Part shown: positions 52,468-61,400 of the stretch, one piece after another
Layout: the number at the start of each line of letters is the position of its first letter
How positions within the stretch are numbered: the first letter of the stretch is position 1
Translations under genes and position numbers: made by a program
Assembly: GCA_964556115.1 (NCBI GenBank)
Contig: CAZKVC010000012.1
Coordinates: forward strand, 16,452-80,451
Direction: 5' to 3'
Length of the DNA stretch: 64,000 bases
Source: Parvularcula sp964556115
GTDB taxonomy: Bacteria; Pseudomonadota; Alphaproteobacteria; Caulobacterales; Parvularculaceae
The notes under the pieces: generated by a model
The model's input: only the letters and a program-made list of their open reading frames with translations
Database searches by the model: none
Told to the model about the DNA's origin: nothing

Positions 52468-53517
52468 ATGACCGACGACATCACATTCGACCGCCATGGG
52501 GAATGGGGTCTCATCACCCTCGACCGCCCCAAAGCCCTCAACGCCCTCACCACGGCCATGTGCGCCGCGATGGACAAGACCTTGCGGGAATGGGCCGATG
52601 ACGACGGCGTGAAGGCCGTCCTGATCGAGGGGGCGGGCGAGCGCGCCTTCTGCGCAGGCGGGGACGTCCGCTGGCTTGCCACGACCGCCAAGGATGATCC
52701 GGCGGAAGCCGCCACTTTCTTCCGTACCGAGTACAAGCTTAACAACCTGATCGCGGGCTACGAGAAGCCCTATATCGCGCTGATCGACGGCATCTGCATG
52801 GGCGGGGGCGTCGGCGTCTCCTGCATGGCCGACCGGCGGATCGTCACGGAGCGGACGATGTGGGCCATGCCCGAATGCGGTATCGGCCTCGTCCCCGACG
52901 TGGGCGCGAGCTATGCCCTCAACCGGCTGCGCGGCGGCACGGGACTTTACCTCGCCCTGACCGGCGCGAGGCTTTCGGGCGCGGATTGCCTGACGGCCGA
53001 AATCGCCACCCATCTCATCGCCGAAGACAATCTGGAAAGCACGCGCGAAGCTCTTCTTGGTGCTGATCTTTCCGGCGATACGCTCGCCGCTGTCGACGGT
53101 GCCCTTGGCGCCTACAATCCCGCGGATCCCGGAAAGCTCGTTCATTCGATGCGCGACATCGACCAGCATTTCGCCAATGTCGAAAGCATTCCGGCCCTCA
53201 AGGCCTCGCTGGAAGAGATCGGCGGCGCCTTCGGTCAGGGCTGCCTCGAGCAGATGGCGCCGGGAAGCCCGACGAGTCAGGTCCTGACCTTGCGGCTCCT
53301 GAAGGATGCGCCCGGCAATTTCGCGGATGCGATCAGCCGTGAGTTCTGCGTCACCGCGCATCTTCTGGAAGGCCCGGACTTCCTCGAAGGGGTCCGTGCC
53401 CAGATCATCGACAAGGACCGCGACCCCAAATGGCAACCGGCCCGGGCGGAGGACGTCGATCCGCAAAGGATCGACTGGTACTTCTCAACGCCCGAGCACG
53501 GCGCGCTGGAGCTTTGA
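52468..53517 (+). CDS. 3-hydroxyisobutyryl-CoA hydrolase
   Basis: A 349-residue enoyl-CoA hydratase-fold enzyme. ERAFCAGGDVRWL is the oxyanion region, IDGICMGGGVGVS the second, and MPECGIGLVPDVGASYALNRL the HIBCH-specific block. It releases 3-hydroxyisobutyrate from its CoA ester in valine degradation, whose end product is propionyl-CoA. The length fits HIBCH, not the ~260-residue hydratases. ATG at 52468 chosen because homology begins there. Confidence 0.92.
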   Translation: MTDDITFDRHGEWGLITLDRPKALNALTTAMCAAMDKTLREWADDDGVKAVLIEGAGERAFCAGGDVRWLATTAKDDPAEAATFFRTEYKLNNLIAGYEKPYIALIDGICMGGGVGVSCMADRRIVTERTMWAMPECGIGLVPDVGASYALNRLRGGTGLYLALTGARLSGADCLTAEIATHLIAEDNLESTREALLGADLSGDTLAAVDGALGAYNPADPGKLVHSMRDIDQHFANVESIPALKASLEEIGGAFGQGCLEQMAPGSPTSQVLTLRLLKDAPGNFADAISREFCVTAHLLEGPDFLEGVRAQIIDKDRDPKWQPARAEDVDPQRIDWYFSTPEHGALEL

Positions 53518-53523
53518 GCTATC

Positions 53524-53555
53524 CAACAAAAAAGGCGGCCTGAAGCCGCCTTTTT
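53524..53555. terminator. Bidirectional intrinsic terminator
   Basis: GGCGGC-CTGAA-GCCGCC stem (with one extra base) flanked by an A-run on the left and TTTTT on the right, so it can end transcription of the hydrolase gene from one side and of the VPLPA-CTERM gene from the other. Confidence 0.9.
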
Positions 53556-53572
53556 CGAAGATGCGTTTGCCG

Positions 53573-54283
53573 TTACTTGGTCTTGCCGAACCGGCGCGCG
53601 CCGCGCAGACCAGCGAGACCGCCGAGCATCAGAAGAGCACCGGCCGGAAGCGGCACTTCAGCCGAAGCGAAGTTGTCGATGGCGAAATCGTCATCGAACG
53701 AACCATTCTGACTGTTCTCAGAAACGAAGACCAGCTCGGTGAAGGTGTTGTTGCCGATATAGGCGAAGAAGCCGGTATAGCCGCTGTCCCCGTTCACATT
53801 GCCGTCCGTGCCGCCGTAAAGAGCGTCGGCATCCAGTTCGTCACCGTTGATCTGGATCAGGGTGCCGGTGTCGTTGCCAACCCCTTGCGGGCTGAAATCG
53901 AACCGGACGAAACTCGTCGGGAAGAGATCGAGCATCGCCATGGTCGCGCGGGTGCCATTGGGCGCGCCGCTATCGAAGACATCCGTGCTCAGACGAAGAG
54001 CGCCATCTAGGATGCGCGTATCGAGGGTCTGATCGTCAGGCGTGACCGTCAGGACCATACCGTTCGACAGGGCGAACGGGTTCGTCGCTGCGGTGATGTT
54101 CGTATCGCCATAACTTTCGAAGTCTTCGGTGATCGTGGGTGCGAAACCGAGATCGTTGATGAAGTCCGCTTCGCCGCCTGCACCGAAATAAAACGTGCCG
54201 TTCGAACCGCTGATCGTCGCGGCGGAAGCGGCCCCGGCGAGAAGCGCCAAGGAGGCGATGCCCCCTGCCAATTGTTTCAGCAT
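53573..54283 (-). CDS. VPLPA-CTERM sorting domain protein
   Basis: A 236-residue secreted protein. The signal peptide ends near residue 22 (GAASA). The middle is a Gly/Asp/Asn-rich beta-sandwich-like region. The end is a classic PEP-CTERM variant: VPLPA followed by a membrane helix (GALLMLGGLAGL) and the basic cluster RGARRFGKTK. Such tails are cut by an exosortase and the protein is delivered to the surface or an exopolysaccharide. No exosortase gene is in the window. ATG at 54283 has GAGGGG upstream; a second in-frame ATG stands six codons earlier. Confidence 0.9.
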   Translation of the reverse strand: MLKQLAGGIASLALLAGAASAATISGSNGTFYFGAGGEADFINDLGFAPTITEDFESYGDTNITAATNPFALSNGMVLTVTPDDQTLDTRILDGALRLSTDVFDSGAPNGTRATMAMLDLFPTSFVRFDFSPQGVGNDTGTLIQINGDELDADALYGGTDGNVNGDSGYTGFFAYIGNNTFTELVFVSENSQNGSFDDDFAIDNFASAEVPLPAGALLMLGGLAGLRGARRFGKTK

Positions 54284-54462
54284 TACAAAATTTCCCCTCA
54301 TGTTCTGCTGATTTAAGATAACAAGGAAAGATTTTGTTAGGCAAGGCGAGCACTGCTGAAGGTTAAGAGTATCTGGGCGGGAAGAACCCCCTCGAACACA
54401 ATGAATTACGATCATTCGTGAAAAGTGGGACAAGACTTTCCTGAAAATATTACCTCGGCGGA

Positions 54463-56262
54463 TCACTCGGTTGCTGGCGGACTGGACTCCAGAGCGGGGA
54501 TGAGGTGGCCGCCGATGATCTCGTTGCGCCAGCGGCCCCAGATGCCGCCGAAATTGTAGTTCGCGCCGGTGAAGCCGACAACGAGATCGAAGTCGGGGAC
54601 GACGACAATCAGCTGCCCGCCATTGCCGGAGGCCTCGTAGGTAGGATAGCTCTGATCGCCGACACGGACCTCGTCGAGGCGCCATTTGTAGCCCTGCTTG
54701 CCGCCGAAGCTGTTGTTGTTGAACTCTTCCTGGGTCATGCCGGTGGTTTCGGGGGTCACTTCGATGAAGGCTTCGGTCTGTTCCCTCGCGAAGGCTTCGT
54801 CGATGATCCGCTGGCCGTTCCAGACGCCGCCGTCCGCCACCATCACACCGATCTTCAGGATGTCCCGTGGCCGCATATAGGGCCCGCCGCCGAGATAGGC
54901 GGCGCCGTTGGGCGCGACATTCCAGTGATAGGGCCCGAACGCCAAGGGTTCTGCGATCAGCTCGTCGAAGATTTCGATGATCGGCCTGCCGCCTGCGTGC
55001 TCGATGGTGCTGCCGGCCAAGTTGATGCTGGCCGAGCAATAGGCGTGGCGCGTGCCGGGCTCATGAAGGACGGGCAGGCGGGCGGTGTAGAGCCAGAAAT
55101 CGTCAGTCTCCTCTTGCGTCCACAGCCGGTCCTCCGAACCCGGAGAGCTGTCATTCTCGGCGCAGTCGAGGCCGCTGGAGAAGGACATGAGCTGACCCAA
55201 GGTGATCTCCGCCTTGCGCGGATCGTCCAGCGGCTCGCCCGCATCTTCGAGAATGGCCGGAATGGGCGTGGTGTCCGAGCCGATATCGGCGCCCTCTTGC
55301 CGCAAGGCGCCGATCAGGACCGGGGCGAAGACCTTGCCAAGGGAGCGGGTGTCGTGGCGGTCCTCGCGGTCATAGCCGAAGAAATACTCCTCCACGACAA
55401 GCTTGCCGTCATGGGCCGCCAGTACCGAATGGATCATCCGTCCCCTGATGTCGCGCACATCGTTATCGGCGAGCTCTTCGACCATGGCATCGAGTTTCGC
55501 GCGGTCGAAACCGGCCTCTTCAGCGGAAGCGACCTGCCAGCCATCATCGAGCTGCGGCGGGACCTGATGGCGCGCGGGCCGGGCATCTTCCGGTCGCGGC
55601 AAAAAACCTTCGGCGTCCTCCATAGCGACAGGGGAGAGGGTGAGCGTGCCGGGAATGCGCTGGTGGTCGAGGCGCAGGTCCTCGCCGTCGATCAGGATCT
55701 CGCGGCGGACGGCCCAGTCGCCGCTGCCGGAGACGAGCTTGATCCGGTCGCCTTCGATCCCCTCGATGCGCCAGACCGAACGGCGCGGCTCACCCCGCTC
55801 GGGATTGCGGATCGCGGCGCGGTATTCGCCTTCCTCATGCTCGAAGATCTCGACAAAGACGCGGAAGGGGCGCTCCTGCTCCGTGATCTCGGCCCTCCAG
55901 CGGCGGCGGCCCGAGGCGGTGAGGGCGGCGGGCGTCACCATGTGAGAATAGGCGCGGTCGGTTTGCGGCTGGTGCCAGAGGCCTTCGACGAGCCTGCCGC
56001 GACGGGTCATCTCGCCGACAAAGCGGTGGCCATCGCCGCTCTCGATCACGATGCGGCGTCCTTCCTTCGTGACCGCAGCGTCCTCGCCGTCGATCGTGCC
56101 GCTCCAGGTCCTGCCTTGGCGGGCGAGGGTCACTTCGGCCGTCGGATCGGCGCGCTCGTCGCTCCACATCCACAGGCCGAGGGGGACACCCTCCAGCGGC
56201 TGGCTGTCCTGGGCGAAGGCGGATGATAGAAGCGCGGTGAGGGCGCCGATCGCGGTGCGCAT
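54463..56262 (-). CDS. Beta-lactamase-fold serine hydrolase
   Basis: A 599-residue exported protein (signal ends near residue 17, SAFA). Residues 20-235 are a beta-rich non-catalytic region. Residues ~240-590 are a class C beta-lactamase/esterase-type domain: SxxK in TRSLGKVF with Ser307 and Lys310, and a YCSASIN tyrosine motif. These enzymes cleave ester or peptide bonds of small molecules or cell wall; it need not confer drug resistance. Large N-terminal extension is unusual. ATG at 56262. Substrate unknown. Confidence 0.86.
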   Translation of the reverse strand: MRTAIGALTALLSSAFAQDSQPLEGVPLGLWMWSDERADPTAEVTLARQGRTWSGTIDGEDAAVTKEGRRIVIESGDGHRFVGEMTRRGRLVEGLWHQPQTDRAYSHMVTPAALTASGRRRWRAEITEQERPFRVFVEIFEHEEGEYRAAIRNPERGEPRRSVWRIEGIEGDRIKLVSGSGDWAVRREILIDGEDLRLDHQRIPGTLTLSPVAMEDAEGFLPRPEDARPARHQVPPQLDDGWQVASAEEAGFDRAKLDAMVEELADNDVRDIRGRMIHSVLAAHDGKLVVEEYFFGYDREDRHDTRSLGKVFAPVLIGALRQEGADIGSDTTPIPAILEDAGEPLDDPRKAEITLGQLMSFSSGLDCAENDSSPGSEDRLWTQEETDDFWLYTARLPVLHEPGTRHAYCSASINLAGSTIEHAGGRPIIEIFDELIAEPLAFGPYHWNVAPNGAAYLGGGPYMRPRDILKIGVMVADGGVWNGQRIIDEAFAREQTEAFIEVTPETTGMTQEEFNNNSFGGKQGYKWRLDEVRVGDQSYPTYEASGNGGQLIVVVPDFDLVVGFTGANYNFGGIWGRWRNEIIGGHLIPALESSPPATE

Positions 56263-56425
56263 TGCTTAGACCCCAAAGAAAGTTCCCCTGCGCCTATCAA
56301 CTGATCGAAACTCGATAAACCCTCAATTTCAGAAAAGCGCAGTTCGCAGGGGCCGCTCTCTATGCCGTTGGCAGGGGCTTCCCCTTGCGCTACCCGCCGC
56401 CTCACAGATTCTGAGGAGACGCCCG

Positions 56426-57970
56426 ATGACCATCGACCATACCGTTCGCGCCCACCCGTCCAAGGACGAGCTGCCCCGTGAGGACCAGCTCGCCTGGAAG
56501 ATCGCCGAAGTGGCCGCCGACCCCGTCGAGGCCGACAGCGACGCGACCGAAATGGTCATCAACCGGGTGATCGACAACGCGTCCGTCGCCATCGCTTCGG
56601 TCAACCGCGGACCGATCAAGTCGGCGCGGGCTCAGGCGCTGGCCCACAAGCGCGACGGCGGCGCCACCCTTTTCGGCATGCCCGAAGGCACCCGGGTTCA
56701 CGCCGAGTGGGCCGCCTGGGCCAACGGCACGGCCGTGCGCGAGCTCGACTTCCACGACACTTTCCTCGCCGCCGATTATTCGCACCCGGGCGACAACATC
56801 CCCCCGGTTCTCGCCGTGGCGCAGCAGCAGGGCCGCTCTGGCCGTGACCTCGTCCGGGGCATCCTGACGGGCTATGAAATCCAGGTCGCGCTGGTGAAAG
56901 GCATCTGCCTGCACGAACACAAGATCGACCATATCGCCCATATCGGCCCGTCGGCATCGGCAGCGGTTGGTACGCTGATGGGTCTTGACAAGGAGACGAT
57001 CTTCCAGGCCGTGCAGCAGGGTCTTCACACGACGATCAGCACACGGCAGAGCCGTAAGGGTGAGATCAGCTCGTGGAAAGCCTTCGCCCCGGCCTATGCC
57101 GGCAAGCAGGCGATCGAAGCGGTGGACCGCGCCATGCGGGGCGAGGGCGCGCCGTCCCCGATCTATGAGGGCGAGGACTCGGTCATCTCCTTCATCCTCA
57201 ACGGCCGGACCGCGCGCGACCAGGGCAAGAGCCCCTACGAGCCGACCTACACCGTGCCGCTCCCCGGCGCGGGCGAGGCGAAGCGGCAGATCCTCGACAC
57301 CTACACCAAAGAGCATTCGGCCGAGTACCAGTCCCAGGCGCTCATCGACCTCGCCTTCGACATGGGTCCGAAGATCAGGGACGCCGGCGGTTTCGACAAG
57401 GTGAAGTCGATCGTTCTGCACACCTCGCATCACACTCACTACGTGATCGGCACGGGTTCGGGCGACCCGCAGAAGATGGACCCCAAGGCCTCGCGCGAGA
57501 CCCTCGACCATTCGATCATGTATATCTTCGCCGTGGCCCTCCAGGACGGCGAGTGGCACCATGTCCGCTCCTACGCGCCCGAGCGTGCACAGCGCGAGGA
57601 CACGGTGCGTTTGTGGCACAAGATCTCGACCACCGAAGACCCCGAATGGACCCGCCGCTATCACAGTCAGGATCCGAAGGAGAAAGCCTTCGGCGCCAAG
57701 GTCGTGGTCACCATGGAAGACGGCACCGTGCTCGAGGACGAAAAAGCCCTCGCCAATGCGCACCCGGACGGCGCGCGCCCGTTCGGCCGGGAGCAATATA
57801 TCAATAAGTTCCGCATGCTGACCGAGAGCATCCTGGAGGCCTCTGAGATCGAGCGCTTCCTCGACCTCGTCCAGCGGCTGCCGGAGCTTTCCGCCGAGGA
57901 TATCCTGACCCTCAACCCGGTGGTGCCGAACGGCCATATCGAAGAGAACCCGGCCAGGGGTCTCTTCTAA
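56426..57970 (+). CDS. prpD: 2-methylcitrate dehydratase (MmgE/PrpD family)
   Basis: A 514-residue enzyme of the methylcitrate cycle that converts 2-methylcitrate to 2-methyl-cis-aconitate. Family blocks include VRELDFHDTFLAADYSHPGDN, GYEIQVALVKGICLHEHKIDH, the STRQSRKGEISSWK region and YINKFRML near the end. It is a little longer than E. coli PrpD (483). MmgE/PrpD relatives exist, but prpB and prpC within 7 kb support this role. AGGAGAC site before ATG 56426, followed downstream by a good terminator. Confidence 0.88.
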   Translation: MTIDHTVRAHPSKDELPREDQLAWKIAEVAADPVEADSDATEMVINRVIDNASVAIASVNRGPIKSARAQALAHKRDGGATLFGMPEGTRVHAEWAAWANGTAVRELDFHDTFLAADYSHPGDNIPPVLAVAQQQGRSGRDLVRGILTGYEIQVALVKGICLHEHKIDHIAHIGPSASAAVGTLMGLDKETIFQAVQQGLHTTISTRQSRKGEISSWKAFAPAYAGKQAIEAVDRAMRGEGAPSPIYEGEDSVISFILNGRTARDQGKSPYEPTYTVPLPGAGEAKRQILDTYTKEHSAEYQSQALIDLAFDMGPKIRDAGGFDKVKSIVLHTSHHTHYVIGTGSGDPQKMDPKASRETLDHSIMYIFAVALQDGEWHHVRSYAPERAQREDTVRLWHKISTTEDPEWTRRYHSQDPKEKAFGAKVVVTMEDGTVLEDEKALANAHPDGARPFGREQYINKFRMLTESILEASEIERFLDLVQRLPELSAEDILTLNPVVPNGHIEENPARGLF

Positions 57971-57983
57971 GACCGGAAGACAA

Positions 57984-58013
57984 AGCGCCGGGGGTCATCT
58001 CCGGCGCTTTTTT
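57984..58013 (+). terminator. Intrinsic terminator after prpD
   Basis: AGCGCCGG (57984-57991) pairs with CCGGCGCT (58001-58008) and runs into TTTTTT. The stop codon of the converging membrane-protein gene begins right after the T-run at 58014. Confidence 0.93.
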
Positions 58014-58424
58014 CTAGACCTCGCGGGTGACGCCCCTGACGATCAGCCAAAGGACGATCATCGCAGCGCCGAGCCCTGCGATCTGGAGCCATGAAAGACC
58101 GAGATCGGTCAGGCTCATGGTCTGCGCGAAATAGAGCGACAGGGCATCGGCAATGGCTGCCAAAACGATGAGCGAAGCGGCCCAGCGTTCACCCTTCAGC
58201 ACCCCGACGAGGCTTGCCAGAAGGCAGACCGTCGCGACGCCAAGGCAGAGCGTGGCAGGCCAGCCCGCATCCGCATAGGCGGTGACCAGAGGATCGGCCC
58301 CCGTCAGCACGTCCCGCGCGAAATCGTTGAAGTTCTGCGCGATCTGAAGCCCAGGCACCAATGCGTGGAAGGGCAGGGCGAACAATATCAGTAAGGCGGC
58401 GATGAGCCGTCCGATCCAGGCCAT
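58014..58424 (-). CDS. Small four-helix membrane protein, unknown function
   Basis: A 136-residue protein with about four membrane helices (~5-25, ~55-78, ~83-103, ~110-130) and a short basic end (RGVTREV). No family recognised. Convergent with prpD, downstream of the DUF3140 gene but with a ~60-base gap. Confidence 0.68.
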   Translation of the reverse strand: MAWIGRLIAALLILFALPFHALVPGLQIAQNFNDFARDVLTGADPLVTAYADAGWPATLCLGVATVCLLASLVGVLKGERWAASLIVLAAIADALSLYFAQTMSLTDLGLSWLQIAGLGAAMIVLWLIVRGVTREV

Positions 58425-58485
58425 GGGTCACTCCCTCGTCAGGGGGCGTTATGGCAGAGCGGACCGCTTTTGCGAAGCGCGGACC

Positions 58486-58821
58486 TCAATCGTCCTTGCA
58501 GGGGTCGTGGCCCCAGTTCATCAGGCTGTAGCGCCAGTCGGAGTTCTCAACGTCTTGTTCGGGACCTTGCGCCTTGTGGCGTTTGATGTAGCCGACGACC
58601 TTGCCCATGTGGTCCCACTGGTCGTCCGAGAGATCGTCCTTGTTCGTTCTCTTGATTTCGATGATCTTCTTGCCCGACTTGTGGCCGGTGCTCTCGCCGT
58701 CGCCGGAGTCCATGCCGACCTTCCGGCTTTCCTCGGTATCGAGCCAATCCTCGAGCTCTTTCGGCGCCATGTTCACGAGGCCACGCCATTCGTCCCAGAT
58801 CTCTTCGCGGTTCTTGCTCAT
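58486..58821 (-). CDS. DUF3140 protein
   Basis: A 111-residue highly charged cytosolic protein matching DUF3140 along its whole length: VNMAPKELEDWLDTEESRKVG, STGHKSGKKIIEI, MGKVVGYIKRHKAQGPEQD and WRYSLMNWGHDP. The function is unknown; members often lie near stress genes and accompany DUF2945-type proteins. ATG with GGAGGAAAG upstream. Divergent from the DUF421 gene. Confidence 0.88.
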   Translation of the reverse strand: MSKNREEIWDEWRGLVNMAPKELEDWLDTEESRKVGMDSGDGESTGHKSGKKIIEIKRTNKDDLSDDQWDHMGKVVGYIKRHKAQGPEQDVENSDWRYSLMNWGHDPCKDD

Positions 58822-58854
58822 CTTTCCTCCGGCCAGGTGGGGTTCAGAAAAGCG

Positions 58855-58882
58855 GGAACAGCCGCGGGTCCCTGTTTGTTCG
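58855..58882. promoter_or_regulatory. Symmetric EcfG-like element between DUF3140 and DUF421 genes
   Basis: On the plus strand GGAAC (58855-58859), 17 bases, TGTT (58877-58880). On the minus strand CGAAC, 17 bases, TGTT in the same span. EcfG general-stress promoters read GGAAC-N16/17-CGTT, so each is one or two bases off. The whole is an inverted repeat GAACA-N16-TGTTC and could also be an operator. Confidence 0.35.
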
Positions 58883-58913
58883 GTGAACGCTACGCCGCAG
58901 CGAAAGGCCGTTT

Positions 58914-59423
58914 ATGGATCCGCTCTGGTCCGGTTGGGACCCGATCATCAAATCGCTCATTGTCGGTCCCCTCGGCTATGTCGGTGTCGTCGTCATGTTG
59001 CGCAGCTCCGGCAAGCGGTCGCTGTCGAAGCTGAACATGTTCGACTTCGTCATCACCATTGCGATGGGCTCGATCCTCGCATCGATGTTCATGGGGTCGC
59101 AGGCACTGATCCCGTCGATCTTATCGTTCGGACTGTTGCTTCTGTGCCAGATGGCAACCGCCTATTCGACGTCACGCTCCGACTTTGCTCAGAAGTTGCT
59201 GATGGCGTCCGCTACCGTTCTCTATAAGGACGGAACCTTCGCGACCAGGGATATCCGCCGCCATCGCCTGACCGAGGACGAGCTTGCCTCGGCGGTTCGC
59301 GACAGCTCCTGCGGCGACTTCAAGCGCGTCGCCGCCATCGTTCTGGAGACGGACGGTACGCTGAGCGTCATTCCGAAGGACCAGGCGGGCGATCAGTCAT
59401 TGGTGGACGATCTGCAACGTTAG
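58914..59423 (+). CDS. DUF421 (YetF-like) membrane protein
   Basis: A 169-residue inner-membrane protein with three helices (~15-32, ~45-65, ~67-85) and a cytoplasmic alpha/beta domain: LRSSGKRSLSKLNMFDFVITIAMGS is the family core, followed by KDGTFATRDIRRHRLTEDEL and VLETDGTLSVIPKD. YetF-type proteins occur widely in stress regulons; the biochemical role is unknown. AAAGG precedes ATG 58914. Confidence 0.88.
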   Translation: MDPLWSGWDPIIKSLIVGPLGYVGVVVMLRSSGKRSLSKLNMFDFVITIAMGSILASMFMGSQALIPSILSFGLLLLCQMATAYSTSRSDFAQKLLMASATVLYKDGTFATRDIRRHRLTEDELASAVRDSSCGDFKRVAAIVLETDGTLSVIPKDQAGDQSLVDDLQR

Positions 59424-59566
59424 GTTGTTGCATTTTTACACCACAGCGCAGCCTCTTCGTCCGGGGGCCAGAACAGATGCTCCCCATGGCTGTTTGCTGG
59501 TGATCGAAAGGATTTCGGCCGTGGCGCTACGTCGTGTTGTCGCCGGCCGGGATATTTGGAGGTTAC

Positions 59567-60256
59567 ATGCGCATTCTCGCAACCATCAGTTCCATCGCTC
59601 TCGCTACCGGTCTCACCACCGCGGCCCACGCCCAGTTCGGTTCGCCCGTCTATGAGGAGACCAAGGGTTTCTATCTTGGCGGCGGTTATACCTATCTCGA
59701 CGTGACAGCGGATTCCGAGATCGAGTCGGTCGATGACATCGGCGAAAACGTCAACGCGCTGACCGCGCGGGTCGGCTATCAGTTCACCCCGATCTTCGCC
59801 TTCGAAGCCGATGCGTCCTTCGGCATCGACGAAGGCGACTTCGACTTTCAGGGTGATCGCGAAGACCTGATCCAGGACGATGGCGACGGCAATCTCGGCA
59901 ATGTCGTCCGCGCCGCCGGTACCGGTGATCTCGGCATCGACTACCTCGTTGCCGGCTTCGCCCGCGTCAATTATCCGATCGCGGATCGCCTCGAGATCTT
60001 CGGCCGTCTCGGTTACGCTTTCGTCGAGGCGGAAATCAACGCCCGCCTCGACCCCAGTGAGGGCGACACGAATGGCGACCCGGTCGAGATCGCTTCGGGC
60101 AGCGATGACGGCATCGCCTTCGGCGGCGGCGTGGCCTACGACTTCAACGAGGCGTGGCAGCTTCGCGCCGACTACACCCGCTACGAATTCGACGGCGCCG
60201 AGGCCAATGCCGGCACGGTGATGATCGAGTACAAATTCGGCGGCGCACGCTTCTAA
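59567..60256 (+). CDS. Outer-membrane beta-barrel protein (OmpW/Omp25-like)
   Basis: A 229-residue porin-like protein. Signal ends at residue 22 (AAHA). The mature protein forms about eight beta strands with Asp-rich loops (FDFQGDREDLIQDDGDGN), beginning GFYLGGGYTYLDV and ending with the terminal aromatic VMIEYKFGGARF. It likely serves as a structural outer-membrane protein. TGGAGGT lies before ATG 59567. A strong hairpin follows the gene. Confidence 0.86.
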   Translation: MRILATISSIALATGLTTAAHAQFGSPVYEETKGFYLGGGYTYLDVTADSEIESVDDIGENVNALTARVGYQFTPIFAFEADASFGIDEGDFDFQGDREDLIQDDGDGNLGNVVRAAGTGDLGIDYLVAGFARVNYPIADRLEIFGRLGYAFVEAEINARLDPSEGDTNGDPVEIASGSDDGIAFGGGVAYDFNEAWQLRADYTRYEFDGAEANAGTVMIEYKFGGARF

Positions 60257-60275
60257 CGCCTGCCGAACGAGGGGG

Positions 60276-60305
60276 AGCGAAGAGCCGCCTCGGCGGCTCT
60301 TCGCT
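60276..60305. terminator. Perfect 14-bp hairpin after the barrel gene
   Basis: AGCGAAGAGCCGCC (60276-60289) and its exact complement (60292-60305) with only two bases between. It is very stable. Only TTC follows, with no T-run, so it may act as a terminator, a barrier to exonucleases or both. Confidence 0.75.
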
Positions 60306-60382
60306 TCATGCAGGAAAGGGGCCCGCTGGACAAAAGCGGCCATGGCGGGGAAAGGGCTGCCAGAACCAAAAGGAGGCGCCCG

Positions 60383-61294
60383 ATGCTGTTCACAACCAAG
60401 ACCCCATCCGAGAAACGTCAGGCGTTCCGCGCCCTTCTTGGTGACGGCAAACTCCACGCTTTCCCCGGCGCTTTCAATCCGCTCTGCGCCCAGGCGATCG
60501 AGCGCAAGGGCTTCGACGGTGTCTATGCGTCCGGCGCGGTCATCTCCGCCGATCTCTGTCTGCCCGATGTCGGCATCGCCAATCAGGAAGAGTTCGTCAC
60601 ACGAGGACGGCAGATCGCCCGGGTCACCGATCTTCCCACCATCATCGACATCGACACGGGCTTCGGCGAGCCGATGAGCGCGGCAAGGACCGTGCGCCTG
60701 ATGGAAGAGGCGGGCCTCGCAGGCTGCCACATCGAAGATCAGGTCATGCCCAAGCGCTGCGGGCATCTCGACGGTAAGGAAATCGTCTCCAGCGACACCA
60801 TGGTGCAGCGGGTCAAGGCCGCCGCCGAAGGTCGTCTTGACAAGGACTTTGTCCTCATCGCCCGCTCCGACGCCCGGGCGGTGGAGGGGCTCGACCAGGC
60901 GATCGACCGGATGAAGGCCTATGTCGATGCCGGCGCGGACATGATCTTCCCCGAGGCGCTGAAGGACGAGAGCGAGTTCGAAGCCGTCCGCGAAGCCCTG
61001 GACGTGCCGCTCCTCGCCAACATGACCGAGTTCGGAAAGTCGCGCCTCTTCACCCGGACGGAGCTCGAGAATCTCGGCTACAACCTCGTGATCTACCCGG
61101 TAACGACCTTGCGCCTGGCCATGGGCGAGGCGCTGCGCGGGCTCGACCACATCAAGGCGTATGGGGATCAAAACGGCATTCTCGACAGGATGCAGCACCG
61201 CCGCGATCTCTATGATCTTCTGCGCTATGAAGACTACAATGCCTTCGATCAGGACCTCTTCAACTTCGAGATCGGCGACACGCCCCAGGGCTGA
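60383..61294 (+). CDS. prpB: Methylisocitrate lyase
   Basis: A 303-residue enzyme of the isocitrate lyase superfamily that splits 2-methylisocitrate into pyruvate and succinate. It has the active-site motif KRCGH (PrpB; isocitrate lyases have KKCGH), the metal site DIDTGFG, HIEDQV, and IFPEAL. Length matches E. coli PrpB (296). ATG at 60383 has AAAGGAGG; longer frames upstream do not. It stands ~2.4 kb downstream of prpD with four unrelated genes between. Confidence 0.95.
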   Translation: MLFTTKTPSEKRQAFRALLGDGKLHAFPGAFNPLCAQAIERKGFDGVYASGAVISADLCLPDVGIANQEEFVTRGRQIARVTDLPTIIDIDTGFGEPMSAARTVRLMEEAGLAGCHIEDQVMPKRCGHLDGKEIVSSDTMVQRVKAAAEGRLDKDFVLIARSDARAVEGLDQAIDRMKAYVDAGADMIFPEALKDESEFEAVREALDVPLLANMTEFGKSRLFTRTELENLGYNLVIYPVTTLRLAMGEALRGLDHIKAYGDQNGILDRMQHRRDLYDLLRYEDYNAFDQDLFNFEIGDTPQG

Positions 61295-61356
61295 GACGAG
61301 CACGATTATTTGATTGGTAAGCGGATTGTTTTCCGCCCGGTCTGCGCTATCTCGAG

Positions 61357-61385
61357 GTTCGTGCGGCAATGGTGACCGCACGAAC
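61357..61385 (+). other. 10-bp leader hairpin before a tiny basic protein gene
   Basis: GTTCGTGCGG and its complement CCGCACGAAC enclose a nine-base loop. The hairpin ends 15 bases before the ATG at 61401 and just before the AAGGA ribosome site, a position from which it might influence translation. It has no T-run. Confidence 0.5.
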
Positions 61386-61400
61386 GCCAAGGATGCCTAA

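Noticed and set aside
54463..56262. Beta-lactamase resistance gene
   Set aside because: The fold is shared by many esterases and peptidases; the large N-terminal region and the YCS motif do not point to drug hydrolysis.
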